From JBOGJI01 sp050747865 (GTDB lineage Bacteria; Acidobacteriota; Thermoanaerobaculia; Multivoradales; JAHEKO01), in contig JBOGJI010000043.1 in the NCBI GenBank assembly GCA_050747865.1, positions 1 through 9,712 on the forward strand: a DNA stretch of 9,712 bases. Direction: 5' to 3'. Below are positions 6,660 to 9,712 of this stretch, piece by piece. A model generated the notes under the pieces. It had not been told where the DNA came from. It ran no database searches and was given only the letters and a program-made list of their open reading frames with translations. The translations under genes were made by a program, and so were the position numbers. The first letter of the stretch is position 1. Each line of letters starts with the position of its first letter.

Positions 6660-8032
6660 GCCGGCCCCGGCGGCGTGCCCGGTGGGCGATCTCCGCGGCT
6701 GTGGTGGTTCTCGCCGCATTGACCATCCTCGGTCTCATGGCCCGCGAGATCGTCCCCGGATCGACCGAGCTGACGAATCGGCTGTTCGCTCTGGCTCTCC
6801 CGCTGACCTACGTGGGCCTCTGGGCGTCGCTGATCTTGGTGAGCCGCACGCCTCGCACCATGCTCGTCCGCGGCCTCGTCATCACCTTCACCGTGGTCCT
6901 GGTCCTGCTGATCCTCGAGATCCCGGCGGGCCTCGGATGGGTGCATTGGACCGTCGTCTTCCGACGCCTCAACGGAGAGGCCGCCGACTACGGAACCGCC
7001 TATGTCCACGACGCGGAGCTGAGCTTCCGCAGGATCCCCGGCCTCACCTGGACGACGCGGCCGCTCAGCGACGTCGAGCAGGGCTCCGGCCTCCCGCCGG
7101 CGGCCACGGAGCGCATCACCTTCACCTACGACCGCTGGGGCTATCGCAACGCCGAGGAGATGGAGCACGCCGAGATCGTGCTCCTCGGGGACTCCTACGT
7201 CGAGGGCTGGTACGTCTCCGACGAGCAGACCGTCGCCACCCGCCTCGCCGCCCGACTCGGCCGCTCCGTCGCCAACTTGGGGGTGGCCGGCTATGGGACG
7301 CTGCAGGAGCTGCGGGTGCTCGAGAGCGATGCCCTGGCCCGGCGGCCGAGGACCGTAGTCTGGTTCTTCTTCGAGGGCAACGACCTCTATGACGACCAGA
7401 CTTTCGAGAACTCCCGGCTGGCCGACCCTCCGAGTCCGCCGGAGACCGTTCCCCATCCCGAGGGCCTCGCCACCGCCCACGGCTGGAAGGAGCGGTCCTT
7501 AGCCCTCAACGCCCTGCGCCGGCTCCGCCGCTGGAGCCATCCGTTGATTCCCAACCGCGCGCCCTACTGGGCGCTGCTGCCTGGGAGATCCGGCGCCGCG
7601 GCCCGGATCTACTTCGCCGACTACGCTGCCGTCCCGTGGACGGAGTTCGAGGCGGCGCGGTGGGCGACGACGAAGGCCGCCTTCGATGAGGGGCTGGCGT
7701 TCGCCGCGACCCGCGGCATGGACCTCGTGTTCGTCTACATACCCATCAAGTACCGGGTGTACCGACACGTGATTGAAGTGCCGCCGGACAGCCCGATCCG
7801 GTCGTGGCGCGTGTGGACCGAGCTCCCGGAGCTGTTCCGCGCCTTCTGCGCGTCGGCGCGGGCCCCGTGCCTGGACCTGACGGCTCCCTTCGAGCGCGCC
7901 GCGCGCCGGGGAGCCATGGTCTACGCCCGCACCGACACCCATTGGAGCGCGAAGGGACACGACCTCGTCGCCGCGGAGATCGAGGCCGTGCTACGGCGGC
8001 AGGGCTCACGACTGAGTACCGGGCGCAGGTGA
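6656..8032 (+). CDS. Membrane-anchored SGNH/GDSL hydrolase family protein
   Basis: This protein has 458 residues. Three hydrophobic segments (about 11-29, 42-62 and 70-93) follow a basic start, placing the catalytic part outside or at the membrane. The SGNH blocks are visible in order: GDS with S180 (IVLLGDSYVEG), NLGVAGYG with N207 and G209, GND with N242 (FFFEGNDLYDD), and D427-T-H429 (YARTDTHWSAKGH). A conserved-looking WGYRN (161-165) precedes the serine block. Members of this fold remove or transfer acyl groups on glycans and lipids. The DTHW ending resembles that of alginate-acetylation proteins, although the Ser-first order here is the ordinary SGNH order. An envelope acyl-esterase or acyltransferase role is inferred. 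The start is set by the ATGA overlap with the metallophosphatase. The last few codons overlap the remnant of an antisense gene. Confidence 0.87.
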   Translation: MSRPRRRARWAISAAVVVLAALTILGLMAREIVPGSTELTNRLFALALPLTYVGLWASLILVSRTPRTMLVRGLVITFTVVLVLLILEIPAGLGWVHWTVVFRRLNGEAADYGTAYVHDAELSFRRIPGLTWTTRPLSDVEQGSGLPPAATERITFTYDRWGYRNAEEMEHAEIVLLGDSYVEGWYVSDEQTVATRLAARLGRSVANLGVAGYGTLQELRVLESDALARRPRTVVWFFFEGNDLYDDQTFENSRLADPPSPPETVPHPEGLATAHGWKERSLALNALRRLRRWSHPLIPNRAPYWALLPGRSGAAARIYFADYAAVPWTEFEAARWATTKAAFDEGLAFAATRGMDLVFVYIPIKYRVYRHVIEVPPDSPIRSWRVWTELPELFRAFCASARAPCLDLTAPFERAARRGAMVYARTDTHWSAKGHDLVAAEIEAVLRRQGSRLSTGRR

Positions 8033-8117
8033 ACTCGCCGTTCACGGCCAGCTCCACGAGCTCGAGCTCGACGTGGCGCGACAGAAGCGGCGCGCCGGCC
8101 CCCAGGGTCACGGGCTC
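8013..8117 (-). pseudogene. C-terminal remnant of a dihydrofolate-reductase / RibD C-terminal domain-like gene
   Basis: Read on the - strand from 8117, the frame gives EPVTLGAGAPLL, then a charged segment RHVELELVELAV, then NGEFTCARY. This resembles the last strands of the RibD_C/dihydrofolate reductase fold (family pattern: LGAG-PL, then a beta strand, then a ...RY end). An in-frame stop at 8118-8120 lies directly upstream, next to the IS boundary at 8122, so the rest of the gene is missing here. The frame stays open past Y (8016-8018) into the SGNH gene. The normal stop may therefore be lost, or may lie in another frame (a TGA is available one base shifted). The match rests on a short segment recognised by eye. 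The remainder would be expected on - beyond position 9712. Confidence 0.5.
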
Positions 8118-8135
8118 TCAGCTCAGAGCCTGTGA
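8108..8135. repeat. 28-bp near-palindrome centred on the IS boundary
   Basis: The 14 bases left of the boundary (8108-8121, TCACGGGCTCTCAG) match the reverse complement of the first 14 bases of the IS (8122-8135) at 12 positions. The centre is exactly 8121/8122. CTCAG also occurs twice in tandem (8117-8121 and 8122-8126). Confidence 0.6.
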
Positions 8136-8146
8136 ATGAATCGCCC
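8122..8146. repeat. Left terminal inverted repeat of the IS
   Basis: This arm contains AGAGCCTGTGAA at 8125-8136. It pairs with 9688-9712, with mismatches at positions 3, 16, 17 and 23 of the 25. Confidence 0.75.
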
Positions 8147-8294
8147 ATGGGGAGCGAGGGCGATCGGTTGTACGTGTCGGGGCATGGAGGCCCACGCTGC
8201 GGACTGAAGATTCAACAGCTCGAACGGGAGCCGGGTTGCGGATCGGGTATCGGTGGCAAGGAGCCTGAGCCGGTCGGGCACGTTCAGGCGCAGG

Positions 8295-8327
8295 CGGTGC
8301 CTGTTGGGTTCCCTCAGGTTGGCACCG
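8295..8327. terminator. Hairpin spanning the transposase stop codon
   Basis: CGGTGCC (8295-8301) and GGCACCG (8321-8327) form a perfect 7-bp stem around a 19-base loop that holds the transposase stop (8314-8316). No T-tract follows on the - strand. It could mark transcript ends or block read-through, and chance is possible in GC-rich DNA. Confidence 0.3.
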
Positions 8328-9642
8328 GCGACACCACTTCCCGCAGCGCGAGGCTGCGCATCATGTTGTGGGCGATGGCAAACCACAGAGCCACCGCCCG
8401 GGTCTGCGGCTTCCCGCGCACCCGAAACTGCTGGAAGCCTCGGTTGCGCGAGATCGCGTTGACGCACTCGGCCGTGGCCGCTCGTAGCTTGTAGATCTCC
8501 TTGGCTTCGGCGGTCCCCATGCGCTGGCGCCACTCGGAGACCGCTGGTGTGTCCGTCGGCAGCGGCGTGTAGGGGTCGCGGCTCGGATCTTTCGGCTTGG
8601 CCACCGGTGCATAGACCTCGGTCCCACCGCTCGTCGCCTTCTCGATCTCGTCCAAGGCGGCAAAGCCACCGTCCACCAGACCTTGCACAGGCCGTCTGCC
8701 GTAGCGGGTTTCCAACTGCTCCAGCATCGGCACCAGCTGGCCGCGATCGCTGCCCTGGTTGCTCACATCGACGCCCACTACGATCTGGCTCTCGGTGTCC
8801 ACGGCAAACTGGACGTTGTAGGCCGGGCGGAACCCCCCGTCCGCCATCTTCATCACCCGCGCCTGCGGGTCGCTCGTCGACACCCGAGCCTTCTCCCGTT
8901 CGCCAGGCGCTTTCTTCTTCGCCTCCACCTCCGCCATCTGCTCCAAAGCCTGAGCCACCCGGCGATGCCGATCCTCGGCCGCCCGCTGGCGCGCCGCCCG
9001 CTGGCGCCGGGACGTCGCCGTTGGATCCTCGTCCAGCTCCCGACGCAACCGCGCCACCTGCTGCTTCGCCTCCTTCAGGCACCGCTGTAGCCTCGGCTTG
9101 CGCCGGAACGAGGCCGCACCGGCAGATGCCCGCACCCGCATCCCGTCCTGCGATACACGTACAAGACTCACCAACCCGGCGGCCATCAGCGTCGCCACGC
9201 TGCGCGTGAGCACCTGATCGAGAAACTCCACCTGCTGCACCCGAAAGTCCGACAGTGAGTGGTGATTGACGGATACCCCACCGCAGATCCAACGGTATGC
9301 GTCGTGCGCCTCGGTCAAACGCTCGATCGCCCGTGCACTGCCCACCCCCTCCACCGTCGCGTACAGCCACAGCGCCAGATAGATCCGCGGATCCGTCGCA
9401 GGACGACCGGCGCGACCCTCCACCGCCTGCACCTGCGCATACAGCGGGCTCAGATCCAGCGACTCCACGAACTCCCACACCGCTCGTGCCGGGTGATCCA
9501 TCGACAGTAGACCCTCCAGGTCCACCGCCCGCAGCTCCACTTGGCGCCGGTTCGGAACCACCAGACGCGCAGCCCCAGATACCTCCGGAACCTTCCCGCC
9601 TGGCACCACCGTTTCGGCGATCGGAAACAACGTCTCGGTCAT
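8314..9642 (-). CDS. IS1182-family DDE transposase, intact
   Basis: This 442-residue protein cuts and joins the element's ends. The N-terminal half carries GRPATDPRIYLALWLYA (79-95) and a helical region with VNHHSLSDFR (125-134), both typical of IS1182/IS5-like transposases. Catalytic residues read as D166 in VSQDGMRVRA, D324 in GLVDGGFAALDE, and E392 in RAATAECVNAISRNRGF. The region before the second Asp has FRPAYNVQFAVDTESQIVVG (271-290). A long Arg/Lys/Glu/Gln-rich, probably coiled-coil insert (181-255) separates D166 from the next core strands, as in other members. The protein ends with ALWFAIAHNMMRSL, the usual C-terminal helix. No frameshift or internal stop is seen, so it could be active. 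ATG 9642 has AGAGG (9651-9655) eight bases upstream. Confidence 0.9.
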   Translation of the reverse strand: MTETLFPIAETVVPGGKVPEVSGAARLVVPNRRQVELRAVDLEGLLSMDHPARAVWEFVESLDLSPLYAQVQAVEGRAGRPATDPRIYLALWLYATVEGVGSARAIERLTEAHDAYRWICGGVSVNHHSLSDFRVQQVEFLDQVLTRSVATLMAAGLVSLVRVSQDGMRVRASAGAASFRRKPRLQRCLKEAKQQVARLRRELDEDPTATSRRQRAARQRAAEDRHRRVAQALEQMAEVEAKKKAPGEREKARVSTSDPQARVMKMADGGFRPAYNVQFAVDTESQIVVGVDVSNQGSDRGQLVPMLEQLETRYGRRPVQGLVDGGFAALDEIEKATSGGTEVYAPVAKPKDPSRDPYTPLPTDTPAVSEWRQRMGTAEAKEIYKLRAATAECVNAISRNRGFQQFRVRGKPQTRAVALWFAIAHNMMRSLALREVVSPVPT

Positions 9643-9687
9643 GAACCAAGCCTCTCATGGCTCAGCTCTCACGGGAAAGAGGGCGCT

Positions 9688-9712
9688 GGACGATTTCTTC
9701 ACAGGCTCTCAG
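9688..9712. repeat. Right terminal inverted repeat of the IS
   Basis: This arm ends with TTCACAGGCTCTCAG (9698-9712), the same 15 bases as copy A at 88-102. It lies 45 bp upstream of the transposase start, so the transposase promoter should overlap or abut it. Confidence 0.75.

Larger units (their letters stand above)
8122..9712 (-). mobile_element. Complete-looking IS1182-type insertion sequence, about 1.59 kb
   Basis: The element has 25-bp imperfect terminal inverted repeats (8122-8146 and 9688-9712, 21 of 25 matching). It carries one intact transposase gene on - and a ~190-bp non-coding tail at the transposase 3' side. The right end coincides with the window edge, so the right flank and any target duplication cannot be seen. 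The exact left boundary is uncertain by a few bases. The sequence looks somewhat less GC-rich than the neighbouring genes, though I did not compute this. Confidence 0.8.

Noticed and set aside
5373..6719. A 448-codon - strand frame opposite the metallophosphatase gene.
   Set aside because: It has Val/Ala/Asp-rich composition typical of an antisense shadow, and the + strand gene has a complete catalytic motif set.
8123..9658. A 511-codon open frame on - that spans almost the entire IS in a different frame from the transposase.
   Set aside because: The product is Gly/Arg/Ser-rich with no recognisable domain, while the overlapping 442-codon frame has clear DDE motifs. Long spurious frames are common in GC-rich DNA.
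1..9712. CRISPR arrays, tRNA or rRNA genes, retron or toxin-antitoxin signatures.
   Set aside because: I found no regularly spaced repeats, no cloverleaf or rRNA sequence, and no small paired genes. Every stretch of over 300 bases holds a gene assigned above.

Overview
The window is a GC-rich stretch with mostly strong GGAGG-type ribosome-binding sites. It reads like the chromosome of a high-GC diderm bacterium. The outer-envelope gene types (an MCE/MlaD-like protein, exported hydrolases, a surface-sugar epimerase) fit a Gram-negative cell wall. An Acidobacteriota or deltaproteobacterial-type genome would be my guess, but nothing here fixes the taxon.

Layout. Positions 1-102 carry what looks like the end of an insertion sequence that continues off the left edge. 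Positions 147-1532 encode a wax ester synthase/diacylglycerol acyltransferase (WS/DGAT) on +. It converges on an exported dienelactone-hydrolase-like protein (1609-2484, -), with a perfect 14-bp inverted repeat between the stop codons. An 88-bp divergent gap separates the hydrolase from a membrane-anchored, single-domain MCE protein (2573-3358, +). A + strand run then follows: an RmlC-type sugar epimerase (3468-4016); a translationally coupled NAD-binding/SAF-domain oxidoreductase (4013-5437); a purple-acid-phosphatase-like exported metallophosphatase (5508-6659); and a coupled membrane-anchored SGNH hydrolase (6656-8032). Positions 8122-9712 are a complete-looking IS1182-type insertion sequence with an intact DDE transposase on -. 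It appears to have cut a dihydrofolate-reductase/RibD-C-like gene, of which only the last ~34 codons remain in view (8013-8117, -).

How the parts fit. The epimerase and SAF oxidoreductase look like nucleotide-sugar or polyhydroxylated-metabolite enzymes. The two genes after them put a phosphatase and a lipase/esterase-fold enzyme at the cell envelope. The four could form one surface-glycan synthesis and tailoring cluster, although only the two ATGA overlaps are direct evidence of coupling. WS/DGAT, the exported hydrolase and the MCE protein suggest neutral-lipid and envelope-lipid chemistry, without a proven link.

The structurally most interesting point is that the 8.0 kb of genes between 103 and 8121 is bracketed by two IS ends that match at 23 of 25 positions and face each other in opposite orientation. 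This is the geometry of a composite transposon. I did not find a clearly new defence or RNA-guided system, a CRISPR array, a tRNA or an rRNA.
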